A DNA stretch of 64,000 nt from UBA10649 sp965278945 (GTDB lineage Bacteria; Actinomycetota; Actinomycetes; S36-B12). The stretch lies in assembly GCA_965278945.1 (NCBI GenBank), contig OZ257128.1, positions 496,001 through 560,000 of the forward strand, written 5' to 3'. The first letter of the stretch is position 1. The number at the start of each line of letters is the position of its first letter. The notes under the pieces were generated by a model. That model was not told the DNA's origin. It made no database searches and saw nothing but the letters and a program-made list of their open reading frames with translations. Of the stretch, positions 43,851-53,196 are shown piece after piece. Position numbers and translations under genes: made by a program.

Positions 43851-43856
43851 TAGAGT
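43851..43856 (+). promoter_or_regulatory. Leaderless -10 element for the GNAT gene
   Basis: TAGAGT lies 6 nt before the ATG at 43863, and no Shine-Dalgarno is visible. Confidence 0.45.
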
Positions 43857-43862
43857 GCAGTC

Positions 43863-44417
43863 ATGCCGGTGCTTGTGCGCGAGGCGACGCCAAAGGATGC
43901 CGATGCGGTCCATGCGGTCATCGCGGAAGCGTTCGCCGACGAGACCGTTGCATACCTGTGGGCTGACCTGTCGAGGCGGGATCGTTCGATGTCCTTCGTC
44001 GCAGAGCAGGACGGAACCGTGCTGGGGCACGTTGGCCTGAGCTGGGGCTGGGCTGATGCGCCAGCTCGCCTCGTCGACCTGCTGATCTTGAGCCCGCTCA
44101 GCGTCGCGCCCTCAGCCCAGCGCACGGGGATCGGCCGCGCGCTCGTCGCGAGCGCGGTTGCGGCCGCTGACAGTGCAGGCTCTCCAGCGCTCATTCTCGA
44201 AGGCGACCCGTCCTACTACCAGCGCCTTGGATTCACGCCGGCGGCTGAGTACGGGTTCACGCCACCGTCCACTCGTATTCCGCCTGCTGCATTTCAGTGC
44301 GTTCCCCTGGCTGCATACGAGCCGTCGATGGCTGGTCCCGTGATCTACCCCGACACCTTCTGGGCCTTTGACAGCGTCGGCCTGCGCGGAGACAGACTGG
44401 CTCGCTTCGACCATTGA
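43863..44417 (+). CDS. GNAT-family N-acetyltransferase
   Basis: Cytoplasmic acetyltransferase-fold protein of 184 residues. Motif A reads LSVAPSAQRTGIGRALVASAV with the Q/R-x-x-G-x-G acetyl-CoA loop, followed by the ALILEGDPSYYQRLGF motif B region with the YYxRLGF signature typical of YhbS-like acetyltransferases. The substrate is unknown. The leaderless -10 element at 43851 supports the ATG start. Confidence 0.88.
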   Translation: MPVLVREATPKDADAVHAVIAEAFADETVAYLWADLSRRDRSMSFVAEQDGTVLGHVGLSWGWADAPARLVDLLILSPLSVAPSAQRTGIGRALVASAVAAADSAGSPALILEGDPSYYQRLGFTPAAEYGFTPPSTRIPPAAFQCVPLAAYEPSMAGPVIYPDTFWAFDSVGLRGDRLARFDH

Positions 44418-44501
44418 CGGCTCTCGGTCAGTTGAGCTGACGGCGTCGGCCGAGCCGGACCGCCGCCTGTGTGAATGGAGACACCGGAAGGCTCGTGATC
44501 A

Positions 44502-44651
44502 GTGATCGCGTGGTTCGCGATCCTGTTCACTGGCCGGTATCCGCGTGGGCTGTTCGACTACGTGGTCGGCGTCGGTCGGTGGGCGCTTCGTGTCCAGGCC
44601 TACGCGTTCTTGCTCGTCACTGACAAGTACCCGCCGTTCTCACTCGACTAG
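44502..44651 (+). pseudogene. Remnant of a DUF4389 membrane protein
   Basis: A 49-codon frame from a GTG (preceded by an in-frame TGA at 44496) reads like an internal piece of DUF4389 proteins: WFAILFTGRYPRGLFDYVVG, a Trp-Ala-Leu-Arg-Val stretch and AYAFLLVTDKYPPFSL. Family members are about 200 residues with repeated halves, so this is a truncated relic rather than a small gene. It lies in the only gap above 300 bp without an intact gene (44418-44863). Confidence 0.5.
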
Positions 44652-44680
44652 GCGTCCCACGTGCGGCCGCCACGCAGCGG

Positions 44681-44839
44681 CTACGCGTTCGTGCAGGGAT
44701 ACGGGCCTGCCTTGCCGTTAGGGCACACGGTGAAGACCCAGTTGACTTTGTAGAAGTTCGCTTCGGTGAGGATCGCTCCTGTGAAGTCGGTGCCCTCCAG
44801 GTTCGCAAGAGAGAAGTCTATTGACCGCACCAGCCCCAA
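44681..44839 (-). pseudogene. Truncated C-terminus of a pentapeptide-repeat protein
   Basis: The minus strand from a TTG at 44839 to the TAG at 44681-44683 encodes IDFSLANLEGTDFTGAIL, a few pentapeptide repeats, then a CPNG...YPC end. This matches the C-terminal cap of the intact pentapeptide protein at 24200-25054 in form. Only about 50 codons remain and the signal peptide and most repeats are missing. The RTX gene begins 24 bp beyond, so a recombination or deletion point lies here. Confidence 0.5.
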
Positions 44840-44863
44840 GGTCCCACACTGACGGCCACGTCT

Positions 44864-45748
44864 TTGGTCGGGGGAGTCTTGGCATCGCGGAATGCACGGC
44901 CATTCTCATCGTTGCTTGTCCTGTTAGTTCTCGGCTTGATTGCCTTGACCCTGGCTCCTCTTGCGTCAGCATCCCCGGTTCCAGTGGGAGACGTGACTGG
45001 TGGACAAGTCCCGCGCATTGGATGCACTGTCACTGGGACCGCCGGAAATGACCGCCTCGTCGGGACCGTGGGAGACGACTACATCTGCGGACAGGGCGGT
45101 GATGACACCCTCATCGGTCTCGGCGGTGATGATGTCCTGATTGGGGGACCCGGACGCGACCGCCTCGTCGGCGGTGCGGGCAAAGACTCACTGTTTGGAG
45201 ACACAGGCGACGACGATCTAGTGGGCGGAGACGAGGTCGACCAGCTCCTCGGCGGAGACGGCGACGATGACCTCAGGGGCGGTTCGGGTGACGATGTCCT
45301 GGTCGGCGGGAACGGAGACGACAGCGTGCACGGCGGTCCGGGAACGGACAATGTCGGTAGTGGCGGCGATGACGTCTGGGCGATGAATTTGAGGCTGCAT
45401 AACGTCACTGATGTCGACATGACGCTCAGTTTGGCGGATGGCGCCGACTGCACTAATCCGGGAATGACCTACCCCGTGAACGTCGGCTCGGGCGGGAAGG
45501 ACGGCGTCTCTGTCCAGCTGCAGTTCAACATGGTCTTGGGCACGTCCCATTGCAGATCGAGCACGCCCAGTTTTCACCTCGCGTACGAGGCTGCAGGCTT
45601 CGGGCACGGCAACATCTGGTTCGTCCTGACGGGGGAGCTCGATGGCTGGCCTGGTCTCTTCAGGTTCACGTGCGATGGCCCCTTCTTCTGCGACACCTCC
45701 GTAGACAGGTGGGGCCGTCAGAGCTACTTCATATGGCGCAAGTACTAA
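44864..45748 (+). CDS. Secreted RTX-repeat protein with unknown C-terminal domain
   Basis: Exported protein of 294 residues. A long Sec signal (about 1-37) is followed by CTVTGTAGNDRL and about ten RTX-type GGDGDDxLxG nonapeptides (about 50-165) expected to bind calcium. The Cys-capped start closely matches that of the protein at 37102-39057. The rest (170-294) is a beta-rich domain with four cysteines and no recognised family. The start is a TTG at 44864 or a TTG at 44879; neither has a convincing Shine-Dalgarno. Confidence 0.7.
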   Translation: MVGGVLASRNARPFSSLLVLLVLGLIALTLAPLASASPVPVGDVTGGQVPRIGCTVTGTAGNDRLVGTVGDDYICGQGGDDTLIGLGGDDVLIGGPGRDRLVGGAGKDSLFGDTGDDDLVGGDEVDQLLGGDGDDDLRGGSGDDVLVGGNGDDSVHGGPGTDNVGSGGDDVWAMNLRLHNVTDVDMTLSLADGADCTNPGMTYPVNVGSGGKDGVSVQLQFNMVLGTSHCRSSTPSFHLAYEAAGFGHGNIWFVLTGELDGWPGLFRFTCDGPFFCDTSVDRWGRQSYFIWRKY

Positions 45749-45783
45749 CTGACCGACTAGCTCCCAGTATCGCGCGGGTCTGG

Positions 45784-46050
45784 CTAGGTGCGATCGGGAC
45801 GGCCACGATGCCGCCAGCGATCCTTGGCCGCTGTCCAACCCTTCGTGCGGAAGGTGACGGCAGTGAAACCCAGGGTCATCGGTACTGCGAACGCCAGCAC
45901 TACCTTCACCGGGTTCCCACTTCTGTACCAATCCTGGACGAGCGGGACCGTCAGGCCGATGAGAACGACGCACGCAACCATGACAACGATGCGCACCGGT
46001 ATCGAAACCGAGGTCCACAACCCACGCTGGTCAGCCACTGCGCGCTGCAC
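45784..46050 (-). CDS. Small two-helix membrane protein (hypothetical)
   Basis: A minus-strand frame of 88 codons from a GTG at 46050 encodes two hydrophobic helices (about 16-36 and 47-66) with charged flanks and a basic C-terminus, as in a genuine small membrane protein. The same frame stays open up to an ATG at 46167, giving 127 residues, but that part lacks coding character and overlaps the divergent gene. I recognise no family. Confidence 0.4.
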   Translation of the reverse strand: MQRAVADQRGLWTSVSIPVRIVVMVACVVLIGLTVPLVQDWYRSGNPVKVVLAFAVPMTLGFTAVTFRTKGWTAAKDRWRHRGRPDRT

Positions 46051-46064
46051 GATGCAGTAGGAGA

Positions 46065-46583
46065 TTGTCGACCGTCGCCACCGACCAACTGTCCCACGTA
46101 GGTTTGAAGATCCTGCCCAGAAGGCTCGGATCCGGAGTACCTGACTACTTGCGACATTTCGTGCCATTCGGGGATGGCGTTGTTCTTCATGCAGGCCGTA
46201 GTCTCTCGCCCGTGAGCGAGGTTACGTTCGGGATCATGATGGCGGGCAACGCAAGAGCCGCAGGCAATGAGGAAGTTGTCGGGCCGCGTTGGGCGCCGTG
46301 GGAGTTTTCGCGGGAGTCCGCTGAGAGCGGTGTGATCTTCAATATCGGTTCGACAGCGGCGCTGGAGGTGGTGCTGTGGGGTGCGGACGGCACGACGGTG
46401 ACTGAGGTTGAGGGTTCGCGGTCTCGCGTAGAGCCGGGAGGGTTCCTTGGGCTTCGCTTCCGAGTGGACGACGGGAAGGAGCCGACGTTCCGCGTGCGGT
46501 GGCAGTGGCCGAACGGCAGCCATTATGGCGATGAGGGGATGCAGTTGGTCACTGAGGATCCGCCACCGCCCGCGGGTTCCTGA
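46065..46583 (+). CDS. Hypothetical protein
   Basis: A frame of up to 172 codons from a TTG; internal GTG or ATG starts are possible. The second half (VLWGADGTTVTEVEGSRSRVEPGGFLGLRF...RVRWQWPNG) has regular beta-strand alternation and real-looking composition, whereas the first 50 codons are less convincing. There are no signal peptide, helices or motifs I can name. It sits in the variable stretch beside the tRNA gene. Confidence 0.4.
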   Translation: MSTVATDQLSHVGLKILPRRLGSGVPDYLRHFVPFGDGVVLHAGRSLSPVSEVTFGIMMAGNARAAGNEEVVGPRWAPWEFSRESAESGVIFNIGSTAALEVVLWGADGTTVTEVEGSRSRVEPGGFLGLRFRVDDGKEPTFRVRWQWPNGSHYGDEGMQLVTEDPPPPAGS

Positions 46584-46693
46584 TCGCCCGTAGTTTCCGG
46601 AGCACCGAACTGTCAAGCATTCACGTCAGTTTCATAGCCGGAGAGCCGGAGCCAAAACGTCACGCATCACGCGGAACCAAACACCGCAGCGGT

Positions 46694-46765
46694 GCGCCCG
46701 GAGGGACTCGAACCCCCAGCCGACAGGGTAGAAACCTGTTGCTCTATCCATTGAGCTACGGGCGC
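46694..46765 (-). tRNA. tRNA-Arg (anticodon TCT)
   Basis: The minus strand folds as a canonical 72-nt tRNA: acceptor GCGCCCG/CGGGCGC, D-arm GCTC-AATGGATA-GAGC, anticodon arm ACAGG-TTTCTAC-CCTGT with anticodon TCT, and T-arm with TTCGAGT. CCA is not encoded. Its 5' end overlaps the stop codon of the co-directional MFS gene. Confidence 0.95.
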
Positions 46766-48051
46766 TGGCCGGCCAATTGTCCACTGTCGCGCCCGGCTCT
46801 CGCAGCAGGGATCGCTAAGCAGGCCACGGCGGCGCCGATCGCGAGCGCTCCGGCCAGGAACCAGGCCGTCGAGTAGTCCCCGTTGATCTCCCGGATTGTT
46901 CCGGTGACGGCCGCGGCGACCGCTGCACCGACCATGTGGGAGGCGAACACCCAGCCGAACACGATCGGTCCTCGTTCGGGTCCGTAAATGCGTGTGCACA
47001 GGATCGCGGTGGGCGGCACCGTCGCGACCCAGTCGAGGCCGAACAGCATCATGACGAGGATCAGCGGCGGGTCGATGGCCGGTCCGAGGAAGAGCGGCAG
47101 CGCGATGAGAGCGACGCCGCGCAGCGAGTAGTAGATGCCGAGGAGCACCCGCGGGTCGAATCGGTCGGTGAGCCAGCCCGAGCCGGTCGTTCCGATGATG
47201 TCGAAGAGTCCGACGATGGCGAGCAGGCCTGCGGCGGTGGTCGCTCCCATGCCGTGGTCGTGCATGGCCGGCACGAAGTGGGTGCTGATGATGCCGTTGG
47301 TCGTCCAGCCGCAGATGAAGAACGTGCCCGCGAGGAGCCAGAACGCCCGTGTGGTCGCGGCCTGCTTGAGAGTCGTGATCGCGACGCCCGCCGCGGCCCA
47401 GCCGCTGTGGGTCGAGTTCTGCTCCTGCTCGACATCCGTGAGCTCGCCGCTCGCGCCGTATGGACGCAGCCCGACGTCGGCCGGCCGGTCGACGATGACG
47501 AACCAGACCAACGGGATCAGCGCGACGCACAGCAGCGCGATGATCGCCGACGCGTAGCGCCACCCGGAGTGCTCGATGGTGCGCGCGATGATCGGCAGAA
47601 ACAGCAGCTGGCCGGTGGCCCACGCGGCGCCGAGCACGCCGAGGACGAGCCCGCGTCGGTTGACGAACCAGCGCGTGGCGACGAGCGCTCCGAAGACCAG
47701 CGCGGTCGCGCCGGTGCCCAGGCCGACGAGGATGCCCCACAGGAATACCAGCTGCCACGACTCGCGCATGACGAGGGTGAGACCGGTGCCGATCGCGATG
47801 AGTGCCAGGGCAAGCGTGGCGATTCGCCTGATGCCGAAGCGCTCCATCAGCGCGGCGGCGAACGGTGCCGTCAGTCCGTAGATGACGAGGTTGACGGACA
47901 CCGCGAGCGACGTCGCCGATCGCGACCAGCCGAACTCGTCCTCGAAGGGCACGATGAGCAGCCCGACGGACGAGCGGAAGGCCGCAGCAGACAGGAGAAC
48001 CAGGAATGTGACGCCCGCGACCAGCCAGGCCCGGTGGATCCGCGTCGACAT
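46756..48051 (-). CDS. MFS transporter (monocarboxylate/oxalate-type)
   Basis: Twelve-helix major facilitator of 431 residues. FRSSVGLLIVPFEDEFGWSRSATSLAVSVNL in helix 1, FGIRRIATL (motif A position), WFVNRRGLVLGVLGAAWATGQL and a long central loop (about 190-215) resemble MCT/OFA-type carriers. The substrate is unknown. The last codons lie inside the tRNA-Arg gene: the TAG stop is bases 8-10 of the tRNA. The TACTCT hexamer 6 nt before the ATG suggests a leaderless transcript that reads straight into the tRNA. Confidence 0.88.
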   Translation of the reverse strand: MSTRIHRAWLVAGVTFLVLLSAAAFRSSVGLLIVPFEDEFGWSRSATSLAVSVNLVIYGLTAPFAAALMERFGIRRIATLALALIAIGTGLTLVMRESWQLVFLWGILVGLGTGATALVFGALVATRWFVNRRGLVLGVLGAAWATGQLLFLPIIARTIEHSGWRYASAIIALLCVALIPLVWFVIVDRPADVGLRPYGASGELTDVEQEQNSTHSGWAAAGVAITTLKQAATTRAFWLLAGTFFICGWTTNGIISTHFVPAMHDHGMGATTAAGLLAIVGLFDIIGTTGSGWLTDRFDPRVLLGIYYSLRGVALIALPLFLGPAIDPPLILVMMLFGLDWVATVPPTAILCTRIYGPERGPIVFGWVFASHMVGAAVAAAVTGTIREINGDYSTAWFLAGALAIGAAVACLAIPAARAGRDSGQLAGQRP

Positions 48052-48057
48052 GGTCGA

Positions 48058-48063
48058 AGAGTA
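48058..48063 (-). promoter_or_regulatory. Leaderless -10 element for the MFS gene
   Basis: Minus-strand TACTCT ends 6 nt before the ATG at 48051, and no Shine-Dalgarno is present. Confidence 0.45.
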
Positions 48064-48069
48064 GAGGCC

Positions 48070-48576
48070 CTACGACGATGCTGGGGCTGGCGCTGTGGTG
48101 CTGGCCGGACGCACGCAGCCCTGCTGTGTCATCCAGTCGGTGACGCTGACCTCCTCGCCGCCGAACGCGTCGATGAGATCCTCCGCGGAGGCGTCCGCGG
48201 GGAAGGCGGGAATCGCCTCTGCTCCCGTGACGACCGGAGTGATGACGAAGTTCTCGCCGACGATCACGCGCTGCTTGTCGGCCTGGTCCCAGTCGAGCTG
48301 CTCGGTGCCCGCGCAGTTCTCGACGGTCCCGTACAGGTTCCGGTCGGTGATGAGCATCACGCCGAACCCGTCGCACTGGACGAAGGCGATGCCGCGATCG
48401 CTCGCTCTCCTGTCGACCTCGGGCTCGTTCGCGGACGCGAGGCAGGGAACGCCGGCCGCCTTCAGTCCGTCTACGACGTCCTCGCCCGACGTCCAGTCGC
48501 TCGCGGGCGAGCTACCGCATCCGGCGAGCAGGAGGACGGCGGCTGTGGTGAGGGTGATCAAGCGCTTCGACGACAC
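48070..48576 (-). CDS. Small lipoprotein of unknown function
   Basis: Lipoprotein of 168 residues. The signal peptide ends with lipobox LAGC, followed by a mixed alpha/beta domain with cysteines in VPCLAS, VQCDGF, ENCAG and GCVRP, probably two disulfides. No family is recognised. The GTG at 48576 is supported by a TACTGT hexamer 6 nt upstream; longer frames would have no signal peptide at the N-terminus. Confidence 0.7.
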   Translation of the reverse strand: MSSKRLITLTTAAVLLLAGCGSSPASDWTSGEDVVDGLKAAGVPCLASANEPEVDRRASDRGIAFVQCDGFGVMLITDRNLYGTVENCAGTEQLDWDQADKQRVIVGENFVITPVVTGAEAIPAFPADASAEDLIDAFGGEEVSVTDWMTQQGCVRPASTTAPAPASS

Positions 48577-48582
48577 CGGGCA

Positions 48583-48588
48583 ACAGTA
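48583..48588 (-). promoter_or_regulatory. Leaderless -10 element for the small lipoprotein
   Basis: Minus-strand TACTGT ends 6 nt before the GTG at 48576, and it decides this start. Confidence 0.45.
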
Positions 48589-48721
48589 GGCGACGCGATC
48601 TCCACATGACGCGCGGTTGTCGGTCTCGCCTCCCCAGCCGACACTCGGGTTGTCGGCTCCTGGGTCGCCTGCCGGGATGGTGTTCTCGCACCGGGCTGCC
48701 GGGCAGGGAGAGGAGACCGCC

Positions 48722-49228
48722 ATGAATGACATCACCCTCAGCGTCGTCGGCAATGTGGTCAACGAGGTCGAGATGCGCTTCACGAAGGCCGGAGAGCCGG
48801 TCGCGTCCTTCCGCGTCGCGTCAAGCACGCGGCGGTTCGATCGCGCGAACGGCAGGTGGGTCGACGGCGACACCCATTACTTCACCGTTTCCTGCTGGAG
48901 GGCGCTCGCCCACAACGTGGTGGCGACCCTGCAGAAGGGGATGCCCGTGATGGTGCAGGGACGCCTGCGCAGCCGGGAGGTCGAGCGGCCGTGCAAGGAG
49001 CAGACGCACATCGTGCGCTACCTGGACATCGAGGCGACGTCCGTCGGCTGCGATCTTGCCCGTGGCACAGCGGTGTTCACGCGGGTCAAGCGGGAGTCCG
49101 TCGTCGAGAGCGAGCGCCGCGCGGTCGCCGACGCGATCGCGGAAGCGGGCCTTGCCGAGGGCGATCTCGTCGACCTGGAGACCGGCGAGATTCTCGAGGG
49201 CGGGCAGCCGCCCGCGACCGCGGCCTGA
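48722..49228 (+). CDS. ssb: Single-stranded DNA-binding protein
   Basis: OB-fold protein of 168 residues. The N-terminal half is typical SSB: ITLSVVGNVVNEVEMRFTKAGEPVASFRVASS, THYFTVSCWRALAHNVVATLQKGMPVMVQGRL, then YLDIEATSVGCDL. The C-terminal tail ends GGQPPATAA and lacks the acidic DDDIPF tip that recruits partners to the main SSB, so this is probably an auxiliary SSB paralogue. The ATG at 48722 follows a purine-rich GGGAGAGGAGA Shine-Dalgarno. The gene precedes ettA, an order also seen in mycobacteria. Confidence 0.88.
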   Translation: MNDITLSVVGNVVNEVEMRFTKAGEPVASFRVASSTRRFDRANGRWVDGDTHYFTVSCWRALAHNVVATLQKGMPVMVQGRLRSREVERPCKEQTHIVRYLDIEATSVGCDLARGTAVFTRVKRESVVESERRAVADAIAEAGLAEGDLVDLETGEILEGGQPPATAA

Positions 49229-49244
49229 CGCGGAAATGGCCGCC

Positions 49245-49266
49245 GGTGAGCCCCGGTAGGCTCACC
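49245..49266 (+). promoter_or_regulatory. 22-bp palindrome overlapping the ettA -10 element
   Basis: GGTGAGCC, a 6-nt spacer, then GGCTCACC form a perfect inverted repeat immediately upstream of ettA. A -10-like TAGGCT (49257-49262) straddles the right arm, with 8 nt to the ATG. This could be an operator or a small hairpin ending the ssb message; there is no T tract. Confidence 0.5.
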
Positions 49267-49270
49267 GACT

Positions 49271-50968
<1,698 letters not shown>

Positions 50969-50972
50969 TCCC

Positions 50973-51386
50973 TTGGCAGACAGCGCGCCGTTGCGCATTG
51001 TGGTGCTCCGGCGGTACAGCGACCTGGATCCGCTGGGCCACGTGAACAACGTGGCCTACTTCGACTACCTCCAGGAAGCGCGGATCGGTGTCCTGCGCGA
51101 TATCGGCCTGGTCAGCTCGGACACGTTCGCGCAGGTCGTGGTGAAGCAGGAGCTCACGCACCTCAAGCCGCTGATGTACTCCTCCGAGCCGCTGATCATC
51201 GAGACGTGGATCGACGGCATGCGCAACTCCTCGTACACCGTTCGCTACCGCATCATCGACGAGGTCGGAGACGTTGCTGCCGAGGCATCCACGATCTGCG
51301 CGGTCGTCGATCCGGCCACGACGAAGCCCATCCGCATGAGTGCTGAGTTGCGGGCCGTGCTCGCGCCCCTGACACTTCCAGAGTGA
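50973..51386 (+). CDS. Hotdog-fold acyl-CoA thioesterase
   Basis: Thioesterase of 137 residues (4HBT/FadM-YbgC type). The catalytic Asp is within LDPLGHVNNVAYFDYLQEAR and the substrate-binding strand is VVVKQELTHLKPL. It starts from a TTG 4 bp after the ettA stop, so translation may be coupled. A gene of this type next to ettA is a common actinobacterial arrangement. The acyl substrate is unknown. Confidence 0.88.
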   Translation: MADSAPLRIVVLRRYSDLDPLGHVNNVAYFDYLQEARIGVLRDIGLVSSDTFAQVVVKQELTHLKPLMYSSEPLIIETWIDGMRNSSYTVRYRIIDEVGDVAAEASTICAVVDPATTKPIRMSAELRAVLAPLTLPE

Positions 51387-52027
51387 CCCTTCACCTCGAC
51401 GAGCCCGACGCGCGTGCGCTCGAAGGCTTCTGCCGCCGTCAGCTTCGATGGGACGCGCGACTGCCCGCCCGGATCGTCACCACCTCGAATGCCCTCGGCG
51501 TGTTCACCGCGCCGCCGATCGGAGTCCTCGCCTTCGTCGCCGTGCCGCAGCGCGGATCTGAAGCTTCGATCGACCGGACCGTTCGCCTCTCCGAGCTGGC
51601 CGACGCCCTGCGGGACGGCGCGTTCGACATCGATGCCCTGAAGGTGACCGAGCTCGCGCCCGGTCCTGCTCCGAGCCTGGCCCACCTGCCGCCGTCGGAG
51701 GGCTGGCAGGTGCCGATGCACGCGATCTCCGGTGACCTCGTCCCGCCCGTCGAGGCGGCGACCGCGGAGTTCACGGTTCGGGCGGCCGGCCGGACGTCAG
51801 CCGAGCAGGAGGAGATCGCCGAGGAGATCTGGCGACGTCCCGCGTTCGCCGGCCTGCCTTTGCGCACGCTGCACGCCGCGCGGCAGCTCGGCATGCTCAC
51901 CGGCGACATGGCGAAGGTGTCCGCGGCAACCTGCGGGCAGTGGAAGCGGCTGAGCACGGTGCGGGGGCAGGTTTTCTCGTACGCGACCGGTCCTGCCGCG
52001 CGTCTCGCCCTGCGCGTCGTCCGCTAA
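51383..52027 (+). CDS. Conserved hypothetical protein downstream of the thioesterase
   Basis: Protein of 214 residues with no signal peptide or helix. It begins LHLDEPDARALEGFCRRQLRWDARLPARIV, then VGVFTAPPIGVLAFVAVP, and a C-terminal helix-rich half with a hydrophobic-Leu pattern. The GTG start overlaps the thioesterase stop (GTGA), implying coupled synthesis. Mycobacteria keep a similar conserved gene in this place, which suggests a shared but undefined function. Confidence 0.75.
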   Translation: MTLHLDEPDARALEGFCRRQLRWDARLPARIVTTSNALGVFTAPPIGVLAFVAVPQRGSEASIDRTVRLSELADALRDGAFDIDALKVTELAPGPAPSLAHLPPSEGWQVPMHAISGDLVPPVEAATAEFTVRAAGRTSAEQEEIAEEIWRRPAFAGLPLRTLHAARQLGMLTGDMAKVSAATCGQWKRLSTVRGQVFSYATGPAARLALRVVR

Positions 52028-52047
52028 CCCCCCCGCCCGCACTACTG

Positions 52048-52117
52048 CCGACGCGACCCCAACTGTCGTGAAACAGAGGCCGGGCGGGGTGTTTGACGAC
52101 AGTTCGGGTCGCCTCGG
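52048..52117. repeat. 70-bp palindromic element flanking the AbiEi-like gene, left copy
   Basis: Arms of about 26 nt (CCGACGCGACCCCAACTGTC... and its near-complement) pair with three mismatches around a GC-rich centre. One mismatch, a G facing G in CTGTCGTGAAAC/GTTTGACGACAG, is at the same place as in the copy at 53173-53242. It separates the thioesterase operon from the next gene. Confidence 0.75.
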
Positions 52118-52170
52118 CGGGGTGTGGACAGACAGTTGCCGAGCGGCCGTCGGGTGACGACGGTTGGCAG

Positions 52171-53196
52171 GTGCCTGATCCAGGACGCATCGACGCGACG
52201 ATCGCGGATATCTGCGCGATCGGGGACGGACCCATCAGCGTTGCGGCTGTCCTCGGCGCCGGAGTGTCGCCCGGGCGGCTGAGGTCGGCGGTCGCGTGCG
52301 GCGCACTCATGACCATGCGCCGCGGCATCCTGATTCCGCGGACAACCTGGGCGGCCGCCATCGGTGACCAGCAACGCCGGTGGGCGATGAGCGCGGCACT
52401 CATGGCGTTCCCGAAAGGTCACGTCAGTCATGAGTCCGCGGCCTTCCTCCTGGGACTGCCTAGTTTCGCCGCCCCCGCAGTCGATTCGTCCGGCATCCCC
52501 GCCGTCCACCTCACGCGCGTAGGCGCTGCACGTACCGAAGGATGGATTCGCGTGCACGGATGTGACACGCCGCCTCAGTTCGTCACAACGATCGACGGAC
52601 TTGCGGCGACTGACCTTGCGCGTACGAGCATCGAGCTCGCGGCCGGTCGCTCTCAGCGCTGGGCGCTCGCGATGATCGACGCGGCCATGCGGATCGCGAT
52701 CATCAGTCACGCTGGCAGCGCGAACCCTCGAGAGGCAGCGCGCGATCCTCACGAACGTGCCTGGGCGCGGCGACGTTGGCGTGAAGCCACGGCACCGTAC
52801 GCGCGACATCGGTGGGTGACGACCGTGCGGCGGGCGATCGACCTTGCCGATCCTGCCGCGGAGTCTGTGCTGGAGTCGATGTCGCGCTGGTCCATCGTCG
52901 ACTCAGGCCTGCCGCGACCGGAGTGCGGCCTCCCGGTGCGCGGCGACAATGGAGTCTTCTACTTCGCGGACATGGTCTGGGAGGAGTCCCAGGTCATCGG
53001 CGAGGCCGACGGCCTGGCGAAGTACGACAGCCGAGAGGCGCTTCTGAAGGAGAAGGTTCGCCAGGAGGCGCTGGAGGCGATGGGCTGGAGGTTCGTGAGG
53101 TGGGGTTGGCGGGAGGGCGTTACGGACTCGTCGATCATGGTCGCGCGCATCGGGCGTGCCCTGTCCGAGCGCCCGAGACGACCTGGACTGTCGTGA
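52171..53196 (+). CDS. AbiEi-type antitoxin-like / DUF559-like protein
   Basis: Protein of about 341 residues. The N-terminal part (DATIADICAIGDGPISVAAVLGAGVSPGRLRSAVACGALMTMRRGIL) resembles the winged-helix AbiEi antitoxin domain. The C-terminal part (PLPECGLPV...FYFADMVWEESQVIGEADG...REALLKEKVRQEALEAMGWRFVRW) resembles the very-short-patch/DUF559 endonuclease-like fold with conserved Asp and Glu-x-Lys residues. Such fusions are common in actinobacteria without a toxin partner, and none is found here. The GTG start is a choice; upstream starts fall in the left palindrome. The last codons and the TGA lie in the right palindrome. Confidence 0.7.
   Translation: MPDPGRIDATIADICAIGDGPISVAAVLGAGVSPGRLRSAVACGALMTMRRGILIPRTTWAAAIGDQQRRWAMSAALMAFPKGHVSHESAAFLLGLPSFAAPAVDSSGIPAVHLTRVGAARTEGWIRVHGCDTPPQFVTTIDGLAATDLARTSIELAAGRSQRWALAMIDAAMRIAIISHAGSANPREAARDPHERAWARRRWREATAPYARHRWVTTVRRAIDLADPAAESVLESMSRWSIVDSGLPRPECGLPVRGDNGVFYFADMVWEESQVIGEADGLAKYDSREALLKEKVRQEALEAMGWRFVRWGWREGVTDSSIMVARIGRALSERPRRPGLS

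Noticed and set aside
44418..46693. Integrative element at the tRNA-Arg 3' end
   Set aside because: The adjacent genes look variable, but no integrase, no repeat of the tRNA 3' end and no phage or plasmid gene is visible.
52093..52170. Start of the AbiEi-like gene at the TTG within the left palindrome
   Set aside because: The first 25 codons would be repeat-derived and unlike the family N-terminus; the GTG at 52171 starts the domain properly.
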